DNA from: Numida meleagris
Lineage: Eukaryota; Chordata; Aves; Galliformes; Numididae
Assembly (NCBI RefSeq): GCF_002078875.1
Contig: NC_034419.1
Location: 18,167,516 to 18,231,515 of the forward strand
Direction of reading: 5' to 3'
DNA length: 64,000 nucleotides
Shown here piece after piece: positions 32,601-45,300 of the stretch (position 1 is the stretch's first letter; the number at the start of each line of letters is the position of its first letter). The notes below the pieces were generated by a model, which was not told the origin of the DNA, ran no database searches, and worked only from the letters and a program-made list of their open reading frames with translations. The position numbers and the translations under genes were made by a program.

Positions 32601-35600
32601 AAGCTCAGAGAAATACCATATTATCCCTCTCCCTCCCTTTTCTGACTGCAGGATCCAAATGGCTTCTCTCTACACTCAAACTTGATCAGCTTCCCTCTGC
32701 TGACCTGAGCAGCTGGGTTTCCTGTCACTAGCACAGGGCCAAAGACGGAGCCCACATCAGAGTTCTGGTTTCCCAGTCCCCAGTCACTCATCTCTACACG
32801 CAGAGGACTCTGCTTTCAAAGGAGAGCTACAGATCCCTCATGGCTGTCCACCTCTTTGGTTATGCACTGCTGGCACGCTTGTGTGACTCCTCACCTACGA
32901 CGGTGTGAAAAGCACACGTGCTTTGTACAAATGCGTCCAGCAGGTGCTGGATTTAAGATGAAGTAAAACCATCAAAAGGACAGATGGAGCAGGACATCTA
33001 CAAACCAAAATAGATGTTTATCTAAAAATAGATGAAAGAAACATTGATACAGTTCAGAGGTTGAAATAAACTGCCAGCAAATCTAGGCTCATCTAAATAC
33101 CTGCTTGCCATGTATATTTAATACTGTTCAAATAAGTTTCCATTTGCATTGTGCTGTGCACTTACACCATGAGCACAACTCGTCCTGAGGTGTCCTGGCT
33201 GTCCTGAAGGGTCTGAGTGAGGAAGGATTTGATCATATCCCCAAAGACAGAAGAAGAAGAGATATGCAGGCAAAAGTAGATGCCAAAAACATCTGAAAGG
33301 CTGTTATAAAGAATTATGAGTCAGTCCCTGAGTGGGAACCGGTGCGTTTGGCACAAAGGGAATGTAAAGCAGGGATATGTCACAGGGCAGACACGGGGCG
33401 ACGCATTATGAATGCATGAGTCTTAAAAAACCTGCCTCTTAGAGACAGGTTGGTAGAACTCATCACTGTGTGTGCCAGCGCATACGAAATCACCATTTTG
33501 TTCCTTTTTCTGAAACCAGGAAAAAAAAATTTGGAAGGCGTTGTACCATCTGCAGAGTCCCAGCAGCCCCACGTGGGAGGGACATTGTTTGTGAACTAGG
33601 ATGGCTTCTTGGGGGGGGGATACAGGCCCTCATTAGCATCAGCCATGATGTCTTAGAAGCTCATTAACAAACCCCTGCTAAATTGAACATTGTTTGCAAT
33701 TACTCTGCATGCAGATCCCAGACCACAGCTCTAAACGTTTTTCAAAGTCCTCGACAATATTCATTTTCATCACAAATCTCATTTTTGTATTACTTTTGTT
33801 CTGAATTTCTGGATCACCATAATTTTCTCACTCCTGACTATAAATTCCTTCTCTTTCCTATTAAAATGTAGTGAGGAATGAGTACCTGCCTTCCTCTGCT
33901 GGGTCGTTCTAACCTTTGGCAGCGAGCATGGGGACTTTGCATTTTGGACAAGGACAAGGCAGCAGGACACGAGAACTCCTTGTAGTTGCAGCTTTGTTTT
34001 GTCCACCAGAGCTGTTCCCAAGTCAGCAGCCCTCCCCTGTGACCAAGCTTCCCCTCTACCTCAGGGGGCCCCAGCACTGGCATGAACAAGTCTTAAGAAG
34101 TTTCACTTTGGAAACTCATTGTGAAGGAAAGATCTTTTTTATTTACTTATTTTATTATTACTTTTCATTTGAGATACGGAAATGCAAAGAGATTAAGACC
34201 TAGCAGACATGGCAATGCAGAGAAATTGCTTCTTCGGTACAAGTAGCACCTAAAACACGGGGTCTTTTTGGCTTTGGGTAGGTTTGCCAGCCTAGCCGTG
34301 TCAATTAGGGGCACAACAATTCATCCTACTAACTTCGTTACCAAACCAAGTTATTGCATGTAGATTCGACTCTCATGAGCATAGAAAGCCCTCTTCCTTA
34401 AGCATCGTTTGGACAGATGGTTTTTCCACCTTTGTGAAAGGTTTCATTTTTCATCCTAAGGAGGTGGGATAATCACCTCCTAATTAACACCAGCTCTCAG
34501 CATGGGACTGGCTGCAAAGCACGCCTTTCAGGGGAAGGTATTAGATGTATCCAGTCTCCTCACACAAATTTCAGACATTAAAAAGAAATCTCAAAACCGC
34601 TGTTGTTTTGGTTAAGGTCAGGAAAAATTTGTATTCAAGAAAAAATTACAACTAGCATTGTAATTCCTTCCTATTTTAAACCCCTTCCCAAGAAAAACCT
34701 GAACAAAGGCTGCTCACAGCTCCATTTTCTTAGGAGGTGAATCACATATACCCGAAGAATAAAGTGACAATTTCTTCATGTTTCTGAGTTATGAATTGGA
34801 AAAATAGTCTCAGCAACACAGATCAATGGGAACTTCAAAGAGTAATGCGGACCATCTATTACCTTTTCTCCCAATTACCGTCCTTCTGCTGAGAATTGCA
34901 TTTTATGTGCCTTCTAGGTTTCAAAAACTGGAGTAGGATAACAAAAAAAAAGCTCATGAGAGTTTTATCTTTTTATTGAACCTAAACACTACAGAGCCAG
35001 TTAAGTTGGCTGTAAATTCTGAGTCGCTGTTGTAGATGGGACCAGCCTGATCATCGCAGCAGAAACGTGAGAAATTATTTTTCACTTTGTAGCCAAAACA
35101 CGTGAAAGAGAAAGGCATTAACAATATCGGCTGGGGTTTATCCAGCCCCAAAACAAAGTTTAATCAGCTAAACATTTGAAGAACTTACTTCAAGGTGACT
35201 TCACAGTTTCTGTCCAACCCAGTTAGGTCCTTTTCAGCCTGTAAGAGTGCATTTTTTAGCTGGCTGTAAAACAAAAGCACCATTTTGAAAGGGAAAGACA
35301 AGGAACAGCCCTGAAATGTGTTGTTTCTTTCCTGATCAGTTTCTTCACTTTTTGTTCAAAACGATCTGGCGCATTTCATCTCAATCAATTAATCATTTCC
35401 CCTAAGCTGCAAATGATTTATCCTATTTTGTTAGGTGAACTTTAGCTGTTCGTTATGTTATTTCAATTAATGAGCTTCTGGCACCTATTTTTGGAGGGGA
35501 AAAGGAGAACTGATCTCTTTCCTCTTCTTTTCTACTGGAAATGACAGAGAAACGTGATTCCCTCATCATTCGCTGCTTCAGGTGGATGGCCTCTCCTTGT

Positions 35601-38600
35601 AGAGGCCAAACCAAAGGTTCTGTTACAGCATCGGATCGCACCCAAAGCAGATAAAAGCTGGGAAACAAGGCCAGCAGTGCCCCCAGAGTTGCTGGTACTT
35701 TTCCACAGGTTGTTTTTCCTCCTTTCTAAGCCCAGACCATCAAGTGCTCAGCAGCTCCCATTGTTCCTAATTGCCCCTGTTGGAGAGTGAGCATTTTCTG
35801 GCCTGTAATTTCCTCTGCCTCAGAACATTGCACACGTTGGCTGAGCAGGGAGGTGAAGGCTCTCGGCTCTGTGGAAGCGTTCAGAGACGCAGGACCTGCC
35901 CTTTCAGCTGTGCTCTCCGTGCTGCCCAGTAGTTTTGCAAGCGAAGTAGCAAACAATCCCATGTCTCAAGTGCTTTGCCGCTGCTGTGGCACAAAGGTTG
36001 GCATCCCTGGCCAGCAGCACCTTCCTCTCTCCCTGCACGGAGCACACAGCCCTCTGACTGGCTCGCTATAGCACAGAATGCAGTGAGGTGACCTTTAACG
36101 ACCATTAACGAGTCCTTCAGCTCATTTCAGCCTAGCTATGAAATCACCCCTGTGGCTACCCGGAATTAGGTAGGGCTTTATTTTGCAGGGCACACATAAC
36201 AACAGGGGATATCCAGCAAATTGTGTAACGCTTAGCTCTGAATTAGCCCACACACAGGGGACTGGGGAGCTGGATGGAGAAATGCATGTTGTTTTTTCCC
36301 ACTGCAATTCCTGTCTCTTTAACCTGTATCATCCTGGGAAACCAAATCATTACTTATTTGTGTTACGGTTTGTTCTCCTGCAGCTCCACGTCTCGCAGTA
36401 CCCAAGGAGATCCAAAGCCGTGTGTGAAGGCAATCCTTGAGGGATCTGCTTTGCAGGTGTCCAACCAACAAAGTGGGATTTTGCCCTCCAGCAGCACCCA
36501 GCGGGGCCCAGTCCCTGCGCTGCTCCTCGCATGGTGCTCTGGGCAGCTGGGCACCGCTGCAGCACTGCCCCGGCCTGCAGGCCACAGCCAGGCCGAGGGC
36601 CCACACCCCATACCACCTGCAGCCCTAAGCACATGCAATAAATGCACAGCTCCCACCACCCCCGTCTGACTCACCCACCCGCGGAAAGAGTTAAAAACTC
36701 AATGGAAAACTTTCAGACTGGTTGACGGGAAGGGGAGGTTAAATTTATGGGAAGGTGAAGACCGCTTTCCAGTCAATGACATTATGTGTGGGTTTAGAGT
36801 AAAGCAAGTACTCTGCTGGGTCAGAGCCAGCGTGCTTGGTACAGGTACCAATCAGAACAACATAAATTGTCATCCAAGAATAAAAGCAGTCAAGTGCTTA
36901 CTTTGCTGTAGTGCGTCCAGGCAGCTGGGCTCTCTCTGGAAGAAATGTAATTCTCCACGAATGCAGCATCTTATGCTTAATGCACCATTTCTCTGCATTT
37001 CTCAACCTCTCGTATACTGCTCAGCACCAAACTTCAAGCAAATCTGGGTGCGCAGTGAATGTCTGATCTGGTATCTTCGTGGAGGAGGAAAGATTACTTC
37101 TGGCAGCAGCGGAACGGAGAGACAAATGGCAGAAAGTTCAGATCAGTCATTGAAAACAACTTTTCTGTGCTGAAATAAATGCTTCCACAACAGAGGCAGT
37201 GACACCTTAAGTATTCGCAGGGCTGAAACTATAACTTTAACTCTAGCTGGTCAATGGTTTTGATTTGAAAATCATTTAATTTAAAGGCAAACTGCTTTGT
37301 TCTGATGGAAGGCTGTGGCTGATGGGCTTGGATCATGCCCTGGACAGTGATATAGTCCCACAGAAAAAGTCAAAGCAATACATACGAGCATTTCCCACAA
37401 TAAAATGACTGTTAGCATTATTAATTTTAAAAACAAATATTTTGTTTAACAGAGCAAGTTAGATGCCAAATATATAGCTGCCTTATTAGCATCTAGATTT
37501 GATTTTAATGAAAATAATATTATAGGTTTACATTAAGTTTAATGCACACTTACTGCATCTGACAGAGGACAGCATGCCTGCTGGAGACTGAGCACATCCA
37601 GAATACAGATGTACCATTGGGGCCATCTCAGTGAAGGCAGCCTTGCTAACCACAGCTATAGAAAACTGTGACTTATACGCACCATGACATTAATGACAAT
37701 TTCATTCAAAAACTGCATCAGAGTGGGATGGCTGCTGATACGGAAAGCAGCTTTGTATTGGGAGGTTAAGAGGTTTGCTTGTGGAAATCACCAAAATATA
37801 ATGGTTTCTATTTCATGCTGCAATGGGAGGCGGTGTGGGGGTTTCACATGGCAGCCCCCACCTGACGCATGGCATCAGTGCTCCCCCGGGGTGGCACTGG
37901 AGGAGGCCTGGGGACAGCCACTTCCAGGAGCACTTCCACGGACTCAATCCCTTCTCAACCTTGAGGGAAACAGCGTTATTTTTGAAAATACCTTTATTTG
38001 GACAAATTGAGAGGGGCAGTGGGGGGGCCTAGCAGTGCCGTGTTGGAGCTGCTGCAAGGGCACAGGACCAAGCCATTCAAACAACAAAGCACTCGGCTGC
38101 ATGTGCTGTGGACCTATTCCAAGCAGAGAAAGCAGATCAGGCCATTCAGTTATTTACATTCCACCATCCCTCGTTCTTTTTAATATTTAAACTGCACAAA
38201 GCATTTTTCCTCTCCTTCCAAAATACTCTCTACGCAAAACCTGCTGACGAAGCAGGTCATGGCATCCCAGCAGGTCTGGAGCAGCCTCTACCCACAGACA
38301 GTCCTCATCTGCCGCTCCTGAGCCACTGCCAGCACGTGGGCAGGAGGCAGAGCTGCCCGAGAGGCTCCTCAGCACACACCAACATTTCAGGTGTTTTAAT
38401 CTGGCTGCTATTAACGCTCTGGGGACAACAAAGGGCTGCACAGAACCCAGCTTCCTCGTATCCATGTGCATCCTCCTGTGGTGGTTCTGTGCCATTTTCT
38501 CACTCTTTGGATATGTCTGCTAAACAGCACGAGTTCACATAAGCTGAATTTTTACTGTTGACTACCATAACATGCCTCAAGTTTGGGCATTTTTAGAATG

Positions 38601-40067
38601 GAAAACTAGACTGTCAGGGAAATAAATGCTTTTGCACCACACCGGATTTATCAGTGAAGGAAACAGAATGATATTTGGGAAAGAAATAGTAAAGGAAGTG
38701 ATCTTACCGCAGTATATGAGAAGCCCCGTGGAGCTGGCATAAGGAGCAGCATGGCAAGGGGCTGCCTTCCTGCCTGTCCCTTGTGGCTCCAAGGTCACAC
38801 CGGGCAGCTGCTGAGAGAGGAATTCGGACAATCACGGTGCAGCTGATCAGCAGGATTGAGGTTTGTAACCTTAAACTGTCCCTTATTAAAAAGGTGCAGT
38901 TGCACAGCAAAGAGATTTACCAGATCCCAAGCTAATACCGTGCACTCATACCGTTGGGTTTGGTCTTTAATCATTCCAGATGCACATCTCCCACCGATGT
39001 CAGCACATGTTTTGCATTCTTGCAAAATCAGCACCTTTCTACAGCAAAATCCCACACTCAGCTGTAGTAGGGACTGGGTGGCTGAACCTCAGAGAAAAAT
39101 CCCAGGCAAGTCTCCTCTCTAAACTGACCTAAAAATAAACAGCATAAAGCAGAAATCTGACACAGCGCTGTATGACCGCACAGCAGCAAATATGTTGGTT
39201 TTGAGACAATGTCTGTGTTTTTGTGCAAGTGCATACACACATTAAATATACTTCAAAAATGCAAGATTCACGTATGGACCGAGAACAAAGACCTCCTACG
39301 TGTCCGTGATACAATCCTACGCACAAACACAGCGTTCAAATTTAAGTGATAGACTTTGAGGAGGAAACACATTCATCTGTCCTTTATGGAACTTATTTTA
39401 AAACATCTGTTCAAACGTTGTGGCCATGGGGGTCCGGCTGTGTGAAGGCAGAAGCAGCTGTGCCATGACCAGAGCCAGGATCTCTGCGGTCGCTGCCTGT
39501 GCTCTTGCATAAGACATGGGGTTATGTGAGGCACTGCCACTTCACTGGCTTTGGCCAGCTCCAAAGGAAGAAGTGAGAATCTTTTTAATTACAGTTATCA
39601 AGTTACCTTGCATGGGCTGGTTCTCACTGCAGATAAGAAGTGGTTCTCACACATCAGTTGATCCACGGGATCCTTAGGGCAATTTGCTCATGTCTCCATA
39701 GTCCGAATTTTCCTTTTTAAGCAATACTCAGCGTTCGACCTGCGATGACTTCAGTGTTTTCCAGCTGATGCTTTCCAGGTGCAAGCTCCTGACAGAGCAG
39801 GGCAGGGATGCTCAGCTGCCTTTTGCTCTTCTCCTGGAAGCTGTGAAGGACGGCTGCTGCCCCAGCCTCTGCAACACCACCAGCAGCAGGTTTGGGCACC
39901 CTGGGGCATAGAAGGATCAGGGCGACACATGGCCAAGCCACAACACTGGCAACTCCTCAGGAAGGCAAAGAAGTCATTTTTCACTTCCACATTTTCCTAC
40001 TCGGGAAGATACAGATTTATGTCTTGGAAAAAAATCTTTCAGTCCATGAATCATTCCTGTTGGTAGG

Positions 40068-40083
40068 AAAAAAAAAAAAAAAA
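40068..40083. repeat. Poly-A tract (A16)
   Basis: An uninterrupted run of 16 adenines. No retroposed gene body is recognised upstream, so it is annotated as a simple repeat only. Confidence 0.9.
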
Positions 40084-42331
40084 CAACACTCCTACAAACA
40101 AATCAGAAATCCTCCCAAAAATGCATGTCTATCAAATTTCTGAGACACTGAAAAACTCTAAAACTTAATTTAGGATTCAGTTTTCCTTCTGCAGCTTCCC
40201 AGCCCTGCTAGAAACTGTAAGTATTTGAGTTTGCAACACAGATATTTTCAAATTTATTGTCAGCATGACAGTGATTATGTAACCCATTGAGATCAAGTGG
40301 AGTGAGTTAGTGTTGTGGAGGCATTTGTCATGTTTGATGAATGCATCTGGTGATTCAGGGCAATGAAAACCTGAGATTTCCAGCCAGCGAGAGGTAAAAG
40401 ATGCCAGTTGATACACAGGGTTATGACAGTGGCTGCATAAAAAAAATTGCAAAAATTTTATTTGTTTCTTGTTTGAAGTTTTTGAGGAAGATGGGATATA
40501 CTTAAGCTTGCTCTTCAAGGTGGAGCAGGATAGGCTGTGGGGACATCTCTAATGCTGTGACCAAACTTAGTTGGGAACTACAATACTTACTTCTTCTGGT
40601 TCCTGGTCTCTTTCTTGTCATCCCTTACCTCACCTTAGACAATGAGATGTTGGGGAGAAATTCATTTTGTGACCGGTGGCATTTGGACATCCCATTGTAA
40701 GCACAGCAGAAGCTAGAATAAGCATTTCTGGAATCTAGTTTGATTTTTGTATCATCACAGAACACTCAGCTTTCAGTAAGTGGGAAATGTCTGTATCAGA
40801 TGTGCTGAAATGGCCTAGTATGGAGGTAACAGAGGCAACTGAGAGCTCAGAAGTACCATCCCCACCTCTGACAGCGCCAGCTCCCTGAAATCCATCAGTG
40901 CTACAAGGATCGCTGGTAAGGACCATAACAAAGACGTCTTTCCCCATGGTTTCCTATCAGGCATTCATGCAGCACAAAGTTATAGCAACTCAGGAGGAAA
41001 TACCCTAGGCAAACAGAATTCTTCCTGGATTTGGAAATTACCTTTATAGCCAGCTCCATGCAGGTGGGCAGGTGAAGGAGGCTGCTGTTGTGACAGAGGG
41101 TAGGGATGGCGAGGGAAGCAGCCCCGCAGCACTGCACCCACTGCGGCTCCGTGTTCTCACACCATCGACATCTCCTGATGAAGCTGTACTCTGAGGCATT
41201 GCTATAATAAAGGATAAAGGCAATAAGTCTTCTAGTATTGGAAACGGAGCAGTTACTCACTTCTCACGCATTTATATTTTTTAGGGTGAAAAGATTTTTC
41301 TCCTGCTGCCTAACAGCCCTCGGATCTGACAGGTGCCTAAAGCTAAAGGATCTGCTTTCAGAAGAAACCCACACCTGAAATATGGAATACACAAGAGATG
41401 CCATGTTGTATTTTTCAGAAATCAGATTGTACAAACTCCCACAGCCTTCCCACATCATGTCAGGTTAGATCACCGCACTGCACCTGCCCAGGTTCCCCTT
41501 CAGACTCTCCCCAGCGCGTTACTCATCACCCGGCGCTGAACCGCTGCTCTCAGAGCTCTGTGCTTTCGGCACAGAGGAAGCTGCCTTCAGCAGTGGGTGG
41601 ATGATATTTCAGTTTGAGAAACTCGTAAATCTTTTAGGGATCCCATCAAATCTGAAGTGCTGTGTGAGTGCAGGCTTGCAGCCCACTGGACTCAGTGCAG
41701 CTGTCAGTGGAGTGAGGTGCTGCTCGCTGCTGGGAGCTGAGGGCTGAGCAGCAGGCATGGATGCGGCCATTAGCTCAGGGTGCACCAGCCTCCTCCCTGC
41801 TTGGGCTGCAATGTTTGCATATTTCCATCCAGAGTTTTTGCTGAAGTTTGATGGGATATATTCAAAGGGAGGATTACGATGGGATATATTGCCATGCTAA
41901 AATAAGAGATCTATATGCATGCATTTGTTGAGAGCTTCTCCAGAAGTATTACACGTCCAAGCAAGTTCATTTGTTTTTCAGCTAACGTACTTGGTATAAA
42001 CATTGAATTCCATGTGTAAGATCCACTGAGAAAGAATGTCTGCTGCAACCTGTCCCAACTGGACAACTACTTCCAGTCTGAGATCCCCATGACATCAATC
42101 AGCGATGCTGTTCTTAAAACCTAATGAGTCGTCAAAACTAGTTATTTCATACAAAACATTGGTAAAAGGTTTTGGTTTGCTCTTCCTCTATTATTTTGTT
42201 TCCTTTAACTTCAGGTTTAGGAAGGAATATGCATACATTGATTCATAAACTATTGAGCCTTAAAATGTTGACATTAATGTCAATCTCCAAGTCTACCTCA
42301 TTTAAAATTCCTCTTAAAGGAAGGAAAAAAA

Positions 42332-42352
42332 AAAAAGCCCTGAGGGCTTTTT
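42332..42352. other. Perfect short inverted repeat with A/T-tract stem
   Basis: The arms aaaaagccc and gggcttttt are perfectly complementary, separated by the 3-base loop tga, and are preceded by a longer A-run. The shape resembles a bacterial intrinsic terminator, but in a bird genome this has no expected terminator role. It may be chance. Confidence 0.6.
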
Positions 42353-45300
42353 AGCATTTCAAAATGTGAACATTCTGCAGTTCTCACACACCTCACTAAA
42401 TTGGCACCTCTCTGCCAAAGAGCAGATGTCTTCTGCTACAGATGCCGAACAAAAAAGGTCCTCGTGAGCACTTCCAAGGCAGCTGCCTGGGAACCCAGTT
42501 TGTCTGTGTGAGCTGCAATAGAGCAATATTTCCTGTACTTGTTAAAGTCTAAGCTGACAAAAGTCAGGTTAGATGTTATTTAAGGCAAAAAGAAGAAAAT
42601 TGAGGATACTATTGCTTACATTAATGGACATCCCTAGGTGAATTCAAGTTTGCCAATGTTAGTCCATCATTCTGAAATATTTTAGTCTCTAGCTTTCATA
42701 TAGAAATACTCCGCATTAACATAAGGTAAAATGAGTCATGAGTTATTTAGGGTTTCCAAAGAAAATAGTTTCCATTCATATTCAGTAAAAGCCAACTCAT
42801 GTTCTGCTGCTATTTGCTGTTTTAATTGAAGCTGAAGCTCAAGTTTCACTTAACGAAACCAGTTTTAGATGTACGAAAGCATCAATCCATATCAATCTAT
42901 ATAGTAGTACTTATGATGAATAAATTGATTTTTTCATTGCTCTATGTTGGCTAAAATTATTCGATTATGTATTTAGCTACTAATGGAAGCTCATTAGTAG
43001 ATTTTCATTTCATGCTTGTTTGCACCTGCAATCCATTTCTTCTTGTCCAAGGACTGTTTCATTTAGGTTGCATGCCATACATTTTCTTGCATGTAAACTG
43101 ATAAGCATCAGCCAAAATTCAGTATACATGAAATAGCCCAGGGCCATCATTTTTATAACAGCATCCTTAAAGCAACAGATCTCCAGTGATTCATTACTGT
43201 TTATCACTGTGCATATTGATGTTATAACTTGCCTCTTAGTTCACTGGTTAATTTGGTTATCGGTGCTGGTGACAGCCCCTTGACATCCTCCTGCTCGCTC
43301 TTCCCTGGAGTTCTACCATCCATCTCTCTTAACCTCAAGTTGGGACATACTGCTAAGTGCCCACCTGACATAACCTCCGGCACTGAATTTGGATGCAGGA
43401 ATTTATTATTATTTTTTTTATCCCTGTCAGAGCTTCAGCAGTTCTGGGTTTAGCCTAACTTTGGGTCTCGGCCACCATTGTCACATTTTATTTTTGTATA
43501 AAACCAGCATAACATGTTAAACTTCGGGAGAATTATTCTGAATTGATCCAAATATGAGCAATGACTCTATTCGTGCTGTGTATGAATAGAGACCCTGCAC
43601 AGACAAAACACAACGGCTGCAAAAATATCTATCAACGACCTTAACTCAAGCTGCATTCCCACAAACGTAACTGAGAACAGGCCTGGATTCCGGATGCACT
43701 TGTTAAGTGGCCATGATCAATAAGAACCTACTTTCAATTAAATACAAGATCCCAGGTGTGTGTGCGCATTGCCAGCAGGCCAGCATCGTTATGAGTAACG
43801 CTGGATTCCAGAACATAAACTTGTGTTGTTTTTGCTCTCTCTTACATGAGCCTTTCCAGCACACAACCACAATCCTCACGAACTCTGCAGATTAAATTTC
43901 CTTGCAGTAATGACCGCTAGGAATTAGTGCACTGTTAATCTTCCCACCTGCTGTGTATGATTATACGTGAGTCTAATCAACCTGATTACAAAAGAAAGCA
44001 ATTTCTGCTTGTGTGGGTATTTTTTTGTTGCTGGCTGCTTTGTGCCATTCTTGAGGCACTGCAAAGTCCATACCTTGTATTTTAAAGTGAAAATAATTAT
44101 TAAACTAAGCTGCGTAAAGCGGAGCGGTGGAGGCCGGCCGTAATTGCTTTACAACAGATACAGTAATTGATGCTGTGAGGATTTATTTCCAAGCACAGAA
44201 GTCGAATTAGAAACCGAGCTTTATCTGGATTTGTGTTGCTTTGATGAAGTCTCTGTGTCTCTGCATCTTGATTTTTAGCTAAACTGTTCTTAATGAGACT
44301 GCTAATAATCACCATCAAACTAAACTGCTTTACGGATACGAGAGCATGAAACACAAGCGTTGCTTTTCAGTTAAAGGCACAACCTGAAAAATGACGGCGT
44401 TCTGCTGTGACCCCGAACTGCAGCGAGCGGGGCAGGAGGGAGCACACAGCTGGGTTCACCCACAGCAGCCACCTGGGGCTCTGAAGGCGGATCACAGCAG
44501 CAATCTAAACACCTTCATCGTCTTTCTTGAGCAAAATGTTTGTCTGAGCCCATACGTACTGGCCTACAAAAATAATACGGTAAGAATTCCAGCTGGTTCT
44601 GCAGCAGCCTGCTGAGCGGGTACCGCGCTGCAACGCTACGTTTCTTTCCTGCAGTCTGCAATCCAGGAAAACCCAGATCAGAGCGCAGAAATCCGAACGC
44701 ACGGGGAACGCAGAGAGAGGCACAGCGGATCGTTCTGCCCCTGTTCACCCAGCAGCACACAGCTCCATCCCAGCAGCCCTGCAGTGCCCCCTCCCCAGCT
44801 GTGGTCACCCCCTGCCTGCACGCTGCGCGCCATCAGAAACCGCAGCGTTGAACCCTCTGATCCGATATATTAAAGCTGGTTATCCGAAATCATTTGGAGC
44901 CTGATGAGCCTTATTCCAAGGCAAGCTTAATATACCCGGAGAAATATGATGCCAATTATGAAAGCAGTGTTTCTCAGCATTTTGCATGCACAGAGCGGGG
45001 ATGGGGGGGATCTCCATGGTGACAGTGTGGAGGTAGCTGGGTTACCTGAGCCGTAATTTCCATCCTCTCATCTGATCTTTGCGGGCTTTTCACTTTTCAT
45101 CTTTACCTCTGAATCTGTTTGGTTTCTAATGGAGAGGAATTGACAAATATCCTGGTATCCCTTAGAGGAAAAGCACATCCTGTCTCCCAGTATAATCCTG
45201 CAATTTAAGTCACCTTAACCATTCGTGCTCCTGGTGGCAGGGAGTTTGCTGCCGTGCACATCCAGCCAGCTTTACGTAGGACCAGAGGCAGAACGGGCAG

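Larger units (their letters stand above)
23801..42331. other. Intergenic desert, no supported genes
   Basis: About 18.5 kb without a recognisable exon. AT-rich DNA alternates with GC-richer patches at roughly 26050-26680, 27000-27830, 28360-28700, 31390-31600, 36380-36680 and 37830-38500. In these patches open frames appear on both strands simply because stops are rarer. Simple sequence includes a GGA-rich run at 28369-28390, A-rich DNA at 29634-29665, a G9 run near 33610 and an A16 run at 40068-40083. No transposon remnant was identified in this part. Confidence 0.7.
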
